Shown here one piece after another: positions 16,911-25,742 of a stretch of 64,000 nt of DNA. This DNA is from Xaviernesmea oryzae. GTDB taxonomy: Bacteria; Pseudomonadota; Alphaproteobacteria; Rhizobiales; Rhizobiaceae. Location of the stretch: the NCBI RefSeq assembly GCF_900109605.1, contig NZ_FOAM01000004.1:186001-250000 (forward strand), read 5' to 3'. Numbering within the stretch: the stretch's first letter is position 1; each line of letters begins with the position of its first letter. The translations under genes and the position numbers were made by a program. Below the pieces are notes generated by a model. The model worked only from the letters and a program-made list of their open reading frames with translations, ran no database searches and was not told the DNA's origin.

Positions 16911-18707
16911 ATGACCAGCGCGATCGAGTACCGCGCGCCATCCAACCATGGCGACGCGTTGTCCCAGAGAGAAAGAACGGCGCCGCAGGCGGCGTCGACG
17001 CGTCATGCCGATGCGATTTTGAAGATCATCGAGGTGCTGGTCCGCAATCTGCCCGACAGTCCGCTGGCCACGCGGCTGGCGTTGACACGGCTTATCGAGA
17101 CCCTGTCGAAGATCCTGGACATCCCTCCCCTTCCCAAGGAAAACCTGCGCGATTTCGCCAAGCGGCTGATTGCCGCAATCGAGGCCATGCCAGCAGCTGC
17201 GCGCCTGGTTTTTGAAAAGCAGCTCGGCCAGCGCGCGCTGGTGACGGCGCTGCGCATGCTCCTGGATACGCTGCGGCCGGACGCGCCGCCCGTATTGCCG
17301 CGCCCGGCCAACCTGCCGCTCAAGGCTTTCGAGGTGCTCGACCGGCAAAAATCCGCGCCCTACCCGGCTGCAGAACCTGCCGCGTCATCCGGCGCTGGGC
17401 CACGCGGCGGCGCCAAGCCTGCCGCCCCCGCCTCGCCGGCACCGCGCATGGCGGCAACCGCCACCAGCACGGCCGCCCTGCAGGCGGCCAATTCCCCCGG
17501 TGCGCCCGCTTCGTCGCTGCCCGCCGCGCGGGTGCAGGATGCGCTTGCGGATGCCATCGCGCGCGATGCCGCAAGATCCGCCTCCAGCCAGGCGCAGGCC
17601 CAGACATCCGCGTCGGCGCAGCCCCATGACGCCGTAGGCCAAAGCGATGCCGCCTGGCCTGCTGAAGCCGGCAAGGCAGGACAGGGGAGCGGCGCGCCGG
17701 TGAAAGACGGCTTGCCGCTGTTGAAGACCGCGATCGATTTCCTCTCCCGCAATCCGGAAACCGTCACCGCCCTCATGCGCATCGTCACGGCCTTGCGCAC
17801 GCAGGATACAACGTCGATGGACAGCGTCTCGACGTTCGGGCTCGACCGCGACGCGTTGCTGGCCGATGCGCTGGCCCTCTCCGTCGATGGTCTGGCCTTT
17901 CTCGAAGACGGTCTGGAGCACCCGGCGGCCGGTCAAGGCGAAGCCATGGCATCGGCGCATTCGACCGCCGCCAAGGCGGCCGAAAGCCGGATCGAGCGAC
18001 AGGCGGAAAGCCAGAGGGCGACCGAGCGTGCGGCCACTCTGGCAGAGCGTTCAACCTCCAAGCCGGCGGCTGCGCCAGAGACCCCGCTTTCCATCGCTGA
18101 GACGAGCGGCGAGGCTGTCGAGACCACAGCCGTCATCCTGCCCTTCAACCGGCGCGGGGCCATGCCACCACTCGTACCGGCAGCAGATGCCGGCGATGTC
18201 GATGGGCTGATCACGGCACTGGCCGAGGAAGCCGAGGCAAAGGGCGCCGGCGAGCGCGCGGATGCCGCGCGGCGTCGTCAGGGGCAGGCCGCGCCGCTGG
18301 ACGATGTGGCTGGAGACCGTCGCCAGGCCAGTGCCGCAGCGGAGCGCAACGTGCTTCTGCCGCCGACCCGCCATCAGGATCTGGCCGAGATCGGCCTCCT
18401 GCGCCCGGCCGAGCATGTGATGCAGGACTGGATCGCCCTTGCTTTCGCCGCCGCCGCCCTGCCACCCAAGGACGTCAAGCCGCGCCGGTCCGACACGCTT
18501 CCGGCAGAGCGGGCGGAGGCCTTGGGCAAGGACGACCGTGATGGACAGAAGCGCCGTGACCAGCGCGACGAAAACGGGCGCGAGCACAGCCAGGGGACAC
18601 CGGAGCAGGATGAGGAAGACCTAGCCGAACAGGATCTGAGCGAAGCCTATGCGCTGTACTGGCGCATGGCCGGCTTCGATCCGGAAGAGCGGGCGGCGGA
18701 CGCCTGA
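16911..18707 (+). CDS. Hypothetical Ala/Pro-rich protein, 598 aa
   Basis: Residues about 25-145 are helical and the best-ordered part (ILKIIEVLVRNLPDSPLATRL, then LRDFAKRLIAAIEAMP). Residues about 150-265 and 330-480 are Ala/Pro-rich and probably disordered. The end has a charged stretch (DDRDGQKRRDQRDENGRE) and a short conserved-looking tail LSEAYALYWRMAGFDPEE. There is no signal peptide or transmembrane helix. The layout of a helical start, long flexible middle and short folded tail recalls hook-length or secretion-associated proteins, but no family motif supports that. ATG 16911 has GGAG 8 nt upstream; GTG 16902 is a weaker alternative. Confidence 0.75.
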   Translation: MTSAIEYRAPSNHGDALSQRERTAPQAASTRHADAILKIIEVLVRNLPDSPLATRLALTRLIETLSKILDIPPLPKENLRDFAKRLIAAIEAMPAAARLVFEKQLGQRALVTALRMLLDTLRPDAPPVLPRPANLPLKAFEVLDRQKSAPYPAAEPAASSGAGPRGGAKPAAPASPAPRMAATATSTAALQAANSPGAPASSLPAARVQDALADAIARDAARSASSQAQAQTSASAQPHDAVGQSDAAWPAEAGKAGQGSGAPVKDGLPLLKTAIDFLSRNPETVTALMRIVTALRTQDTTSMDSVSTFGLDRDALLADALALSVDGLAFLEDGLEHPAAGQGEAMASAHSTAAKAAESRIERQAESQRATERAATLAERSTSKPAAAPETPLSIAETSGEAVETTAVILPFNRRGAMPPLVPAADAGDVDGLITALAEEAEAKGAGERADAARRRQGQAAPLDDVAGDRRQASAAAERNVLLPPTRHQDLAEIGLLRPAEHVMQDWIALAFAAAALPPKDVKPRRSDTLPAERAEALGKDDRDGQKRRDQRDENGREHSQGTPEQDEEDLAEQDLSEAYALYWRMAGFDPEERAADA

Positions 18708-18876
18708 TCGGCCTGTTCTTCTCGCTCCCTACCGGCCACACTCAGCCATTGAGAACACCGTTGGGTAGATCGAGATATGCATAGCATAGGCTTGAGTTTG
18801 TCCTGACGCAGGAAGCCGCTTGTGTGACGGACTGGCCGCGGAACCACGACGCGGATTTTCAACCGATGTGCCCATG

Positions 18877-18915
18877 AAAAAGCCCGCGCCGCCAGTCCAG
18901 GCAGCGCGGGCTTTT
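18877..18915 (-). terminator. Bidirectional terminator between the 598-aa orphan and rpsA
   Basis: AAAAGCCCGCGC (18877-18888) pairs with GCGCGGGCTTTT (18904-18915). The stem has A and T runs on both sides, so it can serve rpsA on the minus strand (62 nt after its stop) and the orphan gene on the plus strand. Confidence 0.8.
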
Positions 18916-18976
18916 GATGTATGCAGGCATGCGGCCTCCGCGCCCTTTCGACAAAGGCGCGGAGCGCGACCGAGGC

Positions 18977-20683
18977 TTATTCGCCGGTGTTGCGGCTCTT
19001 CAGCGCGGCGCCCAGGATGTCGCCGAGCGAAGCGCCGGAGTCGGACGAACCGAACTGTGCGACGGCTTCCTTCTCTTCGGCGATTTCAAGCGCCTTGATC
19101 GAAAGCATGACCTTGCGATCCTTCTTCGAGAAGTTGGTGACGCGGGCATCGACCACCTGGCCAACCGAGAAACGCTCGGGACGCTGATCGTCGCGATCGC
19201 GTGCCAGGTCGTTGCGGCGGATGAAGGAGGTGACGTCTTCGTGGTTGACGAGACGCACTTCGACACCGCCGTCATTGACGCCGATGATTTCGCACGAAAC
19301 GACAGCGTTCTTGCGCAGATCGCCGGACGAGGCAGCTTCGCCAACCGTGTCGCGGCCGAGCTGCTTGATGCCGAGCGAGATGCGCTCCTTGTCGACGTCC
19401 ACATCGAGAACGACAGCCTTGACGACGTCGCCCTTGTTGTATTCCTCGATGACCTGTTCGCCCGGACGGTTCCAGTCGAGGTCGGAGAGGTGGACCATGC
19501 CGTCGACATCGCCTTCGAGGCCGATGAACAGACCGAATTCGGTCTTGTTCTTGACTTCGCCTTCAACTTCCGTGCCAGCCGGATGGCTGTGCGCGAAGGC
19601 CTGCCACGGGTTCTCGAGCGTCTGCTTGAGGCCGAGCGAGATGCGGCGCTTGGTCGGATCCACTTCGAGAACGACCACGTCGACTTCCTGCGTCGTGGAC
19701 AGGATCTTGCCGGGGTGAACGTTCTTCTTGGTCCAGGACATTTCGGAGATGTGGATCAGGCCTTCGATGCCCGGCTCCAGCTCGACGAACGCACCGTAGT
19801 CGGTGATGTTCGTGACGGTGCCCGAAATGCGCTTGCCCGTCGGATACTTCGTGCCGATGCCATCCCACGGATCCGACTCGAGCTGCTTCATGCCGAGCGA
19901 GATGCGGTGGGTTTCCTGGTTGATGCGGATGATCTGAACCTTGACCTGCTGGCCAATGGACAGGATCTCCGACGGATGGTTGACGCGGCGCCAAGCCATA
20001 TCGGTGACGTGCAGCAGACCATCGATGCCGCCGAGGTCAACGAACGCACCGTAATCGGTGATGTTCTTGACGACACCGTCGACAACCTGGCCTTCTTCGA
20101 GGTTCTGAACGATCTCAGAACGCTGCTCGGCACGGGACTCTTCGAGAACCGTGCGGCGGGACACGACGATGTTGCCGCGGCGCTTGTCCATCTTGAGGAT
20201 TTCGAAGGGCTGCGGATTGTGCATCAGCGGGGTCACGTCGCGGATCGGACGGATGTCGACCTGCGAACGCGGCAGGAAGGCGACGGCGCCATCCAGATCG
20301 ACGGTGAAACCACCCTTGACCTGGTTGAAGATAACGCCTTCGACGCGCTCGCCAGCTTCGAACTTGGCTTCGAGCTTGATCCAGCTTTCTTCGCGGCGGG
20401 CCTTTTCGCGCGACAGTACGGCTTCGCCCAGCGCGTTTTCGATGCGCTCGACATAGACTTCGACTTCGTCGCCGACCTTGAGGGTGCCGTCCTTGGCCTT
20501 GGCGCCGAATTCCTTCAGCGCGATGCGGCCTTCGACCTTGAGGCCGACGTCGACAACGGCCACGTCCTTTTCGATGGCCGTGACGATACCCTTCGTCACA
20601 TAGCCTTCGGCCAGGTCGTGCTGCGCGAAGGATTCCTGCAGGAGCGCGGCGAAATCATCGCGGGTGGGGGCTGCTTGAGACAT
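18977..20683 (-). CDS. rpsA: 30S ribosomal protein S1
   Basis: The 568-aa protein consists of six S1/OB RNA-binding repeats with the recurring pattern GTVTNITDYGAFVELxxGIEGLIHISEMSW. Repeats 3-4 are the most conserved (VKNITDYGAFVDLGGIDGLLHVTDMAW). S1 binds mRNA on the 30S subunit and promotes initiation. The start at 20683 has AGGAG at a suitable distance (AGGAGAATTC before ATG). cmk lies 193 nt upstream on the same strand, the common cmk-rpsA order. Length and repeat number match other alphaproteobacteria. Confidence 0.98.
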   Translation of the reverse strand: MSQAAPTRDDFAALLQESFAQHDLAEGYVTKGIVTAIEKDVAVVDVGLKVEGRIALKEFGAKAKDGTLKVGDEVEVYVERIENALGEAVLSREKARREESWIKLEAKFEAGERVEGVIFNQVKGGFTVDLDGAVAFLPRSQVDIRPIRDVTPLMHNPQPFEILKMDKRRGNIVVSRRTVLEESRAEQRSEIVQNLEEGQVVDGVVKNITDYGAFVDLGGIDGLLHVTDMAWRRVNHPSEILSIGQQVKVQIIRINQETHRISLGMKQLESDPWDGIGTKYPTGKRISGTVTNITDYGAFVELEPGIEGLIHISEMSWTKKNVHPGKILSTTQEVDVVVLEVDPTKRRISLGLKQTLENPWQAFAHSHPAGTEVEGEVKNKTEFGLFIGLEGDVDGMVHLSDLDWNRPGEQVIEEYNKGDVVKAVVLDVDVDKERISLGIKQLGRDTVGEAASSGDLRKNAVVSCEIIGVNDGGVEVRLVNHEDVTSFIRRNDLARDRDDQRPERFSVGQVVDARVTNFSKKDRKVMLSIKALEIAEEKEAVAQFGSSDSGASLGDILGAALKSRNTGE

Positions 20684-20876
20684 GAATTCTCCTGAATGCG
20701 CGCGTCCATCCTTGAAAAAGCACAGTCGATCAGCGCCTGAGGGGCCGACACCAAACCGGGCAAAATAAGGGAACGCCAGCGCTGCGCCGTGGGTTCGTGT
20801 TGATCATGTCCGATCTCCATCCGCTCCCCGGATTATCGATCGGGAAGCATGTCCGGCGCGGGGATGGCGGGTCGGA

Positions 20877-21503
20877 TTAGGGTTTCAAAGCCGCGTCGAT
20901 CAAAGTCTTGGCGGCCAGAAATGCGGCCTCTATACTCATTTCGGACGTATCGATCAAGTGCGCATCCTCCGCCGGGCGCATCGGGCTGTCGGCGCGCTCG
21001 GTATCGCGGGCGTCGCGCTTGCGGATATCGGCGAGCACGGAGAGGAAATCGGCAGTCTGGCCGGTGGCGACCATCTCGTCGAATCGGCGGCGGGCGCGCA
21101 CTTCGGGCGAAGCGGTGACGAAGAGTTTCACCGGCGCCTGTGGGCAGACCACGGTGCCGATATCGCGCCCATCGAGGACGGCGCCCGGCGTCTTCTCGGA
21201 AAAGCGGCGCTGTGCGCGCACCAGCGCCTGACGCACGGCTGGCATGACGGCGATGCGCGACGCCGCCTCGCCGACGGCATGGGCCGACAGGGCATGGCGA
21301 TCGAGCCCTGCGAGATCGATCCCTTCGGCAAAGGCTTCGGCCGCGACCTCGTCGTCGAGCGTCTGGCCCGCATCGATCAGCGCCTTGGCCACCGCGCGAT
21401 AGGTAAGACCGGTATCGAGATGGTGAAAGCCGTATTCGGCCGCGATGCGACGCGACAACGTGCCCTTTCCGGCAGCCGCCGGCCCGTCAATGGCGATGAT
21501 CAT
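20877..21503 (-). CDS. cmk: Cytidylate kinase
   Basis: The 208-aa protein phosphorylates CMP and dCMP with ATP. It begins [15 protein letters not shown] with the P-loop GPAAAGKG, then [16 protein letters not shown], the acceptor-site [11 protein letters not shown] and the lid arginines RRRFDEM and [12 protein letters not shown] 21503 is supported by AAGGAG 6 nt upstream; longer in-frame starts reach into sequence with no resemblance. The usual upstream partner aroA is not present, since the next gene is the divergent FYDLN protein. Confidence 0.96.
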   Translation of the reverse strand: MIIAIDGPAAAGKGTLSRRIAAEYGFHHLDTGLTYRAVAKALIDAGQTLDDEVAAEAFAEGIDLAGLDRHALSAHAVGEAASRIAVMPAVRQALVRAQRRFSEKTPGAVLDGRDIGTVVCPQAPVKLFVTASPEVRARRRFDEMVATGQTADFLSVLADIRKRDARDTERADSPMRPAEDAHLIDTSEMSIEAAFLAAKTLIDAALKP

Positions 21504-21816
21504 TCTGTCTCCTTCTGCCGGTTCGGCCTCTCCTGGCACCGCGCTGTGCATGCGTCGTACCGGTTTCATGTCGAGCGATGGTTCGCCCGGCATGCGGCCA
21601 GTCGCATCCCTGTTAGGCAAAGCCGGGGCGGCTGCCAAGCATGAGCGATGCCTTGCGCTTCAAGCCATCCGGATACCCGCAGCTTTCGCCCGTACAAGTT
21701 TCACTTTGACATGTCCTGCCTGGACATTTATGGGGACCGACACATTTTCAATCCCCTTCACCGCCGGATAACCGGCTGGTGGCCGGCCAGTGCCGGCCCT
21801 TTGCGAGGCTTCGACA
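21504..21816. other. Divergent intergenic region between cmk and FYDLN gene
   Basis: 313 nt with no coding frame of quality. It contains the promoter described at 21706. No remnant of aroA could be seen by eye. Confidence 0.45.
21706..21734 (+). promoter_or_regulatory. Candidate promoter of the FYDLN gene
   Basis: TTGACA (21706-21711), a 17-nt spacer and TATGGG (21729-21734) lie 82 nt before the GTG start. Confidence 0.4.
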
Positions 21817-22203
21817 GTGGCAAAACCGGAACTTGGAACCAAGCGCATCGACCCGGAGACGGGCCGTAAATTCTACGATTTGAACAAGGACCCGATCGTT
21901 TCGCCCTATACGGGCAAGTCCTACCCTCTCTCCTATTTCGAGGAGACATCCGTCGCCAAGGTCATGGAAAAGGCCGAGGAAGAGGATGTGGCGGAAGTCG
22001 ATACCGAGAACACGGAAGTCGAATTGGTCTCGCTCGAGGAAGCCGAGGACAATGGCGGCGGCGACGATCTGCCGGATCTGGGCGATGACGATGTCGAGAT
22101 CGACAATGACGATGACGACACCTTCCTGGAGCAGGATGAGGACGACGACAACAACGGCCTGTCCGACCTGATCGGCGTGTCCGACGACGACGAAGAAGTC
22201 TGA
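21817..22203 (+). CDS. FYDLN acid domain protein (TIGR02300 family)
   Basis: The 128-aa protein starts VAKPELGTKRIDPETGRKFYDLN, with PYTGKSYPLSYFE following, the defining motif of the FYDLN family found only in alphaproteobacteria. The second half is extremely acidic: residues about 60-128 are dominated by Asp and Glu with a few hydrophobics. The function is unknown. GTG 21817 is chosen because the family begins M/V-AKPELGTKR and GAGG lies about 9 nt upstream. It is divergent from cmk and is followed by a terminator and tRNA-Ala. Confidence 0.92.
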   Translation: MAKPELGTKRIDPETGRKFYDLNKDPIVSPYTGKSYPLSYFEETSVAKVMEKAEEEDVAEVDTENTEVELVSLEEAEDNGGGDDLPDLGDDDVEIDNDDDDTFLEQDEDDDNNGLSDLIGVSDDDEEV

Positions 22204-22243
22204 TCCATCATCGCGCGATCAGCACGAAGCGCATTTGACGCCA

Positions 22244-22277
22244 GGCGCCGGAGGACACCCTCCGGCGCCTTTTCTTT
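22244..22277 (+). terminator. Intrinsic terminator of the FYDLN gene
   Basis: A perfect 11-bp stem (22244-22254 with 22259-22269) and a 4-nt loop, followed by TTTTCTTT, 40 nt after the stop. Confidence 0.92.
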
Positions 22278-22474
22278 GAGCGACTTTTCCCGCAGAACCC
22301 CGCGATGCGGCAAACGGTCCCTGCTGCGAGATCCCTGAGGCGGCAAAACAAACCGGGTGCGCTGACAAGGGGAGAGCCATTCAAGGAAGTGCTTCAAAAG
22401 CCTGGGAAATCGGCTATCTTCGCCTTCCTTCCGACCGCGTCTCGAAGTTTTTTGACCGGATCGAATTTTTCCGC

Positions 22475-22503
22475 TTGCAATGCGGCAGGGCCCCGTCTAA
22501 TAA
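22475..22503 (+). promoter_or_regulatory. Candidate promoter of tRNA-Ala(GGC)
   Basis: TTGCAA (22475-22480), a 17-nt spacer and TAATAA (22498-22503), 65 nt before the tRNA. Confidence 0.4.
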
Positions 22504-22568
22504 GCCGCTCGTGGCCGGGACGAAGCGGAACGGACACGACCCGGACCGGTTTTTACCGGAACCCTTAT

Positions 22569-22644
<76 letters not shown>

Positions 22645-22706
22645 AAATCTCTCATGACATGGCGATCAGTCGTTCTGCTTAAGACCAGCCGCTATCATCT
22701 GCGTTG

Positions 22707-23057
22707 TTACTTGCGCAGATAGCTTTTTGTGCCGCTGTCCGAGTAGCAGAACTGGCCTCCGCGCGGTCCTGTGCAAAAGCTCCCTGAACGACAGAGACAT
22801 GCGTTTCCCGACGTCGGCGTCATCTTTGGCGCCTTCAACAGGCCGAGCCCGCCCATGGTCGCACTGCAGGACTTGCGACTGCCGCTGACCGATCCGTCAC
22901 GGCAGATGAAGGTCTCACCTTGACAGCGCTCGACGCCGCCCTTGCGGCCGCTGCATGGCGTGTTGGCGGCGTGACTTGCCATCGAACTTGAAGTGAGCAC
23001 GATCAAAACAAGGCCTGTAAAGCATGCTTTGTGTCGGTCGATCGGAATGCGTGCCAT
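22707..23057 (-). CDS. Small secreted cysteine-rich protein
   Basis: The 116-aa protein opens with a signal peptide (CFTGLVLIVLTSSSMASHAA) and has a mature part of about 85 residues with eight cysteines: CSGRKGGVERC, FICRDGSVSGSRKSC and ACLCRSGSFC, then FCYSD. The GG-x-x-C pattern resembles a small conserved periplasmic family in rhizobia with CxGKKGG...C-Q-x-x-FVCNDGS; the function is unknown. The cysteine pattern suggests two to four disulphides. ATG 23057 is chosen because the signal peptide starts there; GGAGG lies 12 nt upstream, slightly far. It is divergent from the GNAT gene. Confidence 0.65.
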   Translation of the reverse strand: MARIPIDRHKACFTGLVLIVLTSSSMASHAANTPCSGRKGGVERCQGETFICRDGSVSGSRKSCSATMGGLGLLKAPKMTPTSGNACLCRSGSFCTGPRGGQFCYSDSGTKSYLRK

Positions 23058-23161
23058 AATGCATGCCAGCCTCCTTGCCGGCAGGCCTATTCTTATCGGT
23101 AACTTATTACTTTCATAGGCTGCACTGTCAGAAGTGATGAGATCGCGACGGTGACAACGAG

Positions 23162-23572
23162 ATGGGATCAATGGAAAACGTGCAGCAAGCCGAGATCAGG
23201 ATCGATCCCTTTCCCCCGTCGGACGACTTGAATGCGCTCTGGCAGGCAGCCTGGGGCGATGATAAGCCGCATGACTTCGCGCGCATCCTGTCGCGAAGCC
23301 TGCTTCATGTCGGCGCTTACGCGGACAAGCGGCTGATCGGCTTCGTTAATGTCGCGACTGATGGCGGCAAGCATGCCTTCCTGCTCGATACCTGCGTGCA
23401 TCCGGCGATGCAGCGGCAGGGGATTGCGACGGCGATGGTGAAGGCAGCGATCCAAGGCTCCGCGGAGCGTGGCGCCGAATGGATCCATGTCGATTTCGAA
23501 CCACGGCTGGAGCGCTTTTATCGGAGCTGTGGTTTCGCGCCGACGGCGGCAGGGCTGATGCGACTCAGATAG
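23162..23572 (+). CDS. GNAT family N-acetyltransferase
   Basis: The 136-aa protein has the GNAT core: LIGFVNVATDGGKHAFLLDTCVHPAMQRQGIATAMVKAAI, where QRQGIA is the acetyl-CoA pyrophosphate-binding motif Q/RxxGxA, and a C-terminal FYRSCGF strand. Such enzymes transfer an acetyl group from acetyl-CoA to an amine; the substrate cannot be told. Either ATG 23162 or ATG 23171 could be the start, with only weak ribosome binding sites. The gene is not in an obvious operon. Confidence 0.85.
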   Translation: MGSMENVQQAEIRIDPFPPSDDLNALWQAAWGDDKPHDFARILSRSLLHVGAYADKRLIGFVNVATDGGKHAFLLDTCVHPAMQRQGIATAMVKAAIQGSAERGAEWIHVDFEPRLERFYRSCGFAPTAAGLMRLR

Positions 23573-23603
23573 AGGCCGACATCCGGCCTCATCCAATCCG
23601 CCC

Positions 23604-24458
23604 TCACCCACCACCCGGCATGATCTTCGAAACGATCTGGTGCGACAGCGCCTCCACCAGCCCGGCATCGGCGCCGCGGCGGGGAACGAGGACGAATTCG
23701 ACATCGTCGAGCAGCGGCAGCGCGTTGGAGGGCAGTTCCTTCAGGCCTTCAGGTGCCATGCTGCGGGGCTGGACGAGCACGCCCATGCCGGCGCGGGCGG
23801 CGGCGGTGAGCCCCGTGAGACTGGAACAGGTGCAGACGATCCGCCAGGAGACGCCGGCGCGATCGAGTGTTTCCTGGGCCAGCCGCCGGGTGATGCTCGG
23901 CGGTGGAAAGGCGATCAACGGCAGGGCGCCGGCCCGCGCGGCAACCCGTTCGGGCTCGCGCGCCAGCCAGACCAGCGGCTCGCGATAGAGCAGCCGGCCG
24001 CGCGTTTCGCCGACGCGGCGCTTCGCCAGCACGAGATCGAGATCACCCAATTCAAGCATCTGGTAGAGATCGGCACTCAGCGCCACGTTGAGCTCGAGAT
24101 CGACAAGCGGATGCTGGCGCAGGAATTCATGGAGAATCTCGGTCAGCCGATTGGCCACCACATCCTCGGAAACGCCGAGGCGCAGGCGTCCGCGCAGCCG
24201 GCTTTCGCCGAACAGCGTGAAGACGCGGGCATCGAGCGCCAGCATGTCGCGTGCATGCGCGAGCAGCGCCTCGCCATCGCCCGTCAGGCGGACGCTATGG
24301 GTGTCGCGGGCGATCAGCCGGCGGCCAAGTGCCGCCTCCAGCCGCTGGATATGCTGGCTGACCGTCGATTGACCCAAGCCGAGGCGATCCGCCGCCGCGG
24401 TGAAGCTGCGTGTCTCCTCCAGCATCACGAAACTGGCAAGGTGATGCAGGTTCAGCAT
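23604..24458 (-). CDS. LysR-family transcriptional regulator
   Basis: The 284-aa protein has an N-terminal winged helix-turn-helix (LHHLASFVMLEETRSFTAAADRLGLGQSTVSQHIQRLEAALGRRLIAR) and a periplasmic-binding-like effector domain from about residue 90. It is transcribed away from the SBF-type transporter gene 164 nt away. A LysR gene divergent from its target is the usual arrangement, so it probably controls that transporter in response to its substrate. ATG 24458 is preferred to the GTG three codons upstream. Confidence 0.93.
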   Translation of the reverse strand: MLNLHHLASFVMLEETRSFTAAADRLGLGQSTVSQHIQRLEAALGRRLIARDTHSVRLTGDGEALLAHARDMLALDARVFTLFGESRLRGRLRLGVSEDVVANRLTEILHEFLRQHPLVDLELNVALSADLYQMLELGDLDLVLAKRRVGETRGRLLYREPLVWLAREPERVAARAGALPLIAFPPPSITRRLAQETLDRAGVSWRIVCTCSSLTGLTAAARAGMGVLVQPRSMAPEGLKELPSNALPLLDDVEFVLVPRRGADAGLVEALSHQIVSKIMPGGG

Positions 24459-24621
24459 GGTGATCACGATCCTGGATAGCTGTTAGTTTTTGCATTCCGT
24501 TTCATGATAGGCCAGACAGAGGCTCTTGTCTGGAGGGTTCACCGACTTCAGACCGCATCGCCTTGCTGCTGCGCGCGGGGAGCAAGCCGAGGCAAAGGCC
24601 TGTCATGACGGAGTTTTGACG

Positions 24622-25626
24622 ATGAAGCGCTTCCTGCCCGATACGTTCACGCTGATGCTGGTGGCGACCGTCATACTCGCCTCGCTGCTGCCGGTCAGCG
24701 GCGCGGCCGCGGAGTATTTCGGCCTTGCCACCAATCTTGCCATCGCGCTTTTGTTTTTCCTGCACGGCGCGCGGCTGTCGCGCGATGTGGTTCTGGCGGG
24801 CCTTTTGCATTGGCGGCTGCATCTGACGATCGTGCTCACCACCTTCGCCATTTTCCCCCTGCTCGGCCTGCTGATCGGCTTCGTGCCGTCCAATATTCTG
24901 CCGCCCGAGCTCTATATGGGCATTCTCTTCCTCACGGTCCTGCCATCGACGGTGCAGTCCTCGATCGCCTTCACCTCCATGGCCGGCGGCAATGTGCCGG
25001 CCGCGATCTGCGCAGCATCGGGCTCGAACCTGTTCGGCATGCTATTGACGCCGCTGCTCGCCAGCCTGCTTTTGACGACGACAGGGCAAGCCGGCTTTTC
25101 GGCCGATGCGCTGGAAAAGATCGCGCTCCAGCTGCTTCTGCCCTTCGTGCTCGGCCAGGTGCTGGAGCCCTGGATTGGCGCCTGGGTACGTACGCATAAG
25201 AAGATCCTGATGCCGGTCGATCGCGGCTCGATCCTGATGGTGGTCTATGCCGCCTTCAGCGAGGCGGTGATCGAAGGCCTGTGGCACACCTATTCGCTTG
25301 CCAATCTCGGCATGGTGCTGATCATCGACCTGGCACTGCTGGCCGTTGTGCTCTGCATCACCATGTTCGGCAGCCGGCTTCTGGGCTTCTCCAAGGCGGA
25401 TGAGATTGCCATCACCTTTTGCGGCTCGAAGAAGAGCCTGGCCAGCGGCGTGCCCATGGCCAGCGCCATCTTTGCCGGCCAGAACATCGGCGCAATCGTG
25501 CTGCCGCTGATGATCTTCCACCAGGTGCAGCTGATGATCTGCGCCGTCATCGCCGGCCGCTATGCGCGCGCTAATGAAGCCTCCGCTGTGCTGGCGAAAG
25601 CCGATGCGCAAAACGTGACGGCCTAA
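24622..25626 (+). CDS. Bile acid:sodium symporter family transporter (YfeH/SBF-like)
   Basis: The 334-aa protein has about nine to ten transmembrane helices and the SBF-like pattern: FFLHGARLS in the third helix, LPSTVQSSIAFTSMAGGNVPAAICAASGSNLFGMLLTPLL, and GSKKSLASGVPMASAIFAG near the end. The two inverted halves and polar residues in the discontinuous helices fit a Na+-coupled organic anion transporter of the inner membrane. The substrate is unknown. ATG 24622 has GGAG 9 nt upstream. It is divergent from a LysR regulator that probably controls it. Confidence 0.9.
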   Translation: MKRFLPDTFTLMLVATVILASLLPVSGAAAEYFGLATNLAIALLFFLHGARLSRDVVLAGLLHWRLHLTIVLTTFAIFPLLGLLIGFVPSNILPPELYMGILFLTVLPSTVQSSIAFTSMAGGNVPAAICAASGSNLFGMLLTPLLASLLLTTTGQAGFSADALEKIALQLLLPFVLGQVLEPWIGAWVRTHKKILMPVDRGSILMVVYAAFSEAVIEGLWHTYSLANLGMVLIIDLALLAVVLCITMFGSRLLGFSKADEIAITFCGSKKSLASGVPMASAIFAGQNIGAIVLPLMIFHQVQLMICAVIAGRYARANEASAVLAKADAQNVTA

Positions 25627-25678
25627 GATCCGAGCCATCGGCAGAGCCCAAGACCCGCTTCACGGCCGCACATGTGCA

Positions 25679-25705
25679 AACGGCCGGCATGTCGTGCCGG
25701 CCGTT
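25679..25705. terminator. Stem-loop between two convergent genes
   Basis: A perfect 11-bp stem with a 5-nt loop lies between the SBF transporter and the DUF4142 gene, which converge here. The T-tract on either side is short, so terminator function is likely but not certain. Confidence 0.5.
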
Positions 25706-25742
25706 AAGTGTTTCGGTCGTCCTGCCGTGACGGCGTGGTTTT

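Larger units (their letters stand above)
22204..22568. other. Intergenic region before tRNA-Ala
   Basis: The 365 nt hold the terminator at 22244 and a tRNA promoter candidate at 22475. No gene was recognised in the remainder. Confidence 0.5.

Noticed and set aside
18914-20695. 593-codon plus-strand open frame
   Set aside because: It lies opposite rpsA, whose six S1 repeats are unmistakable; the antisense product has a mirrored repeat pattern only because rpsA is repetitive.
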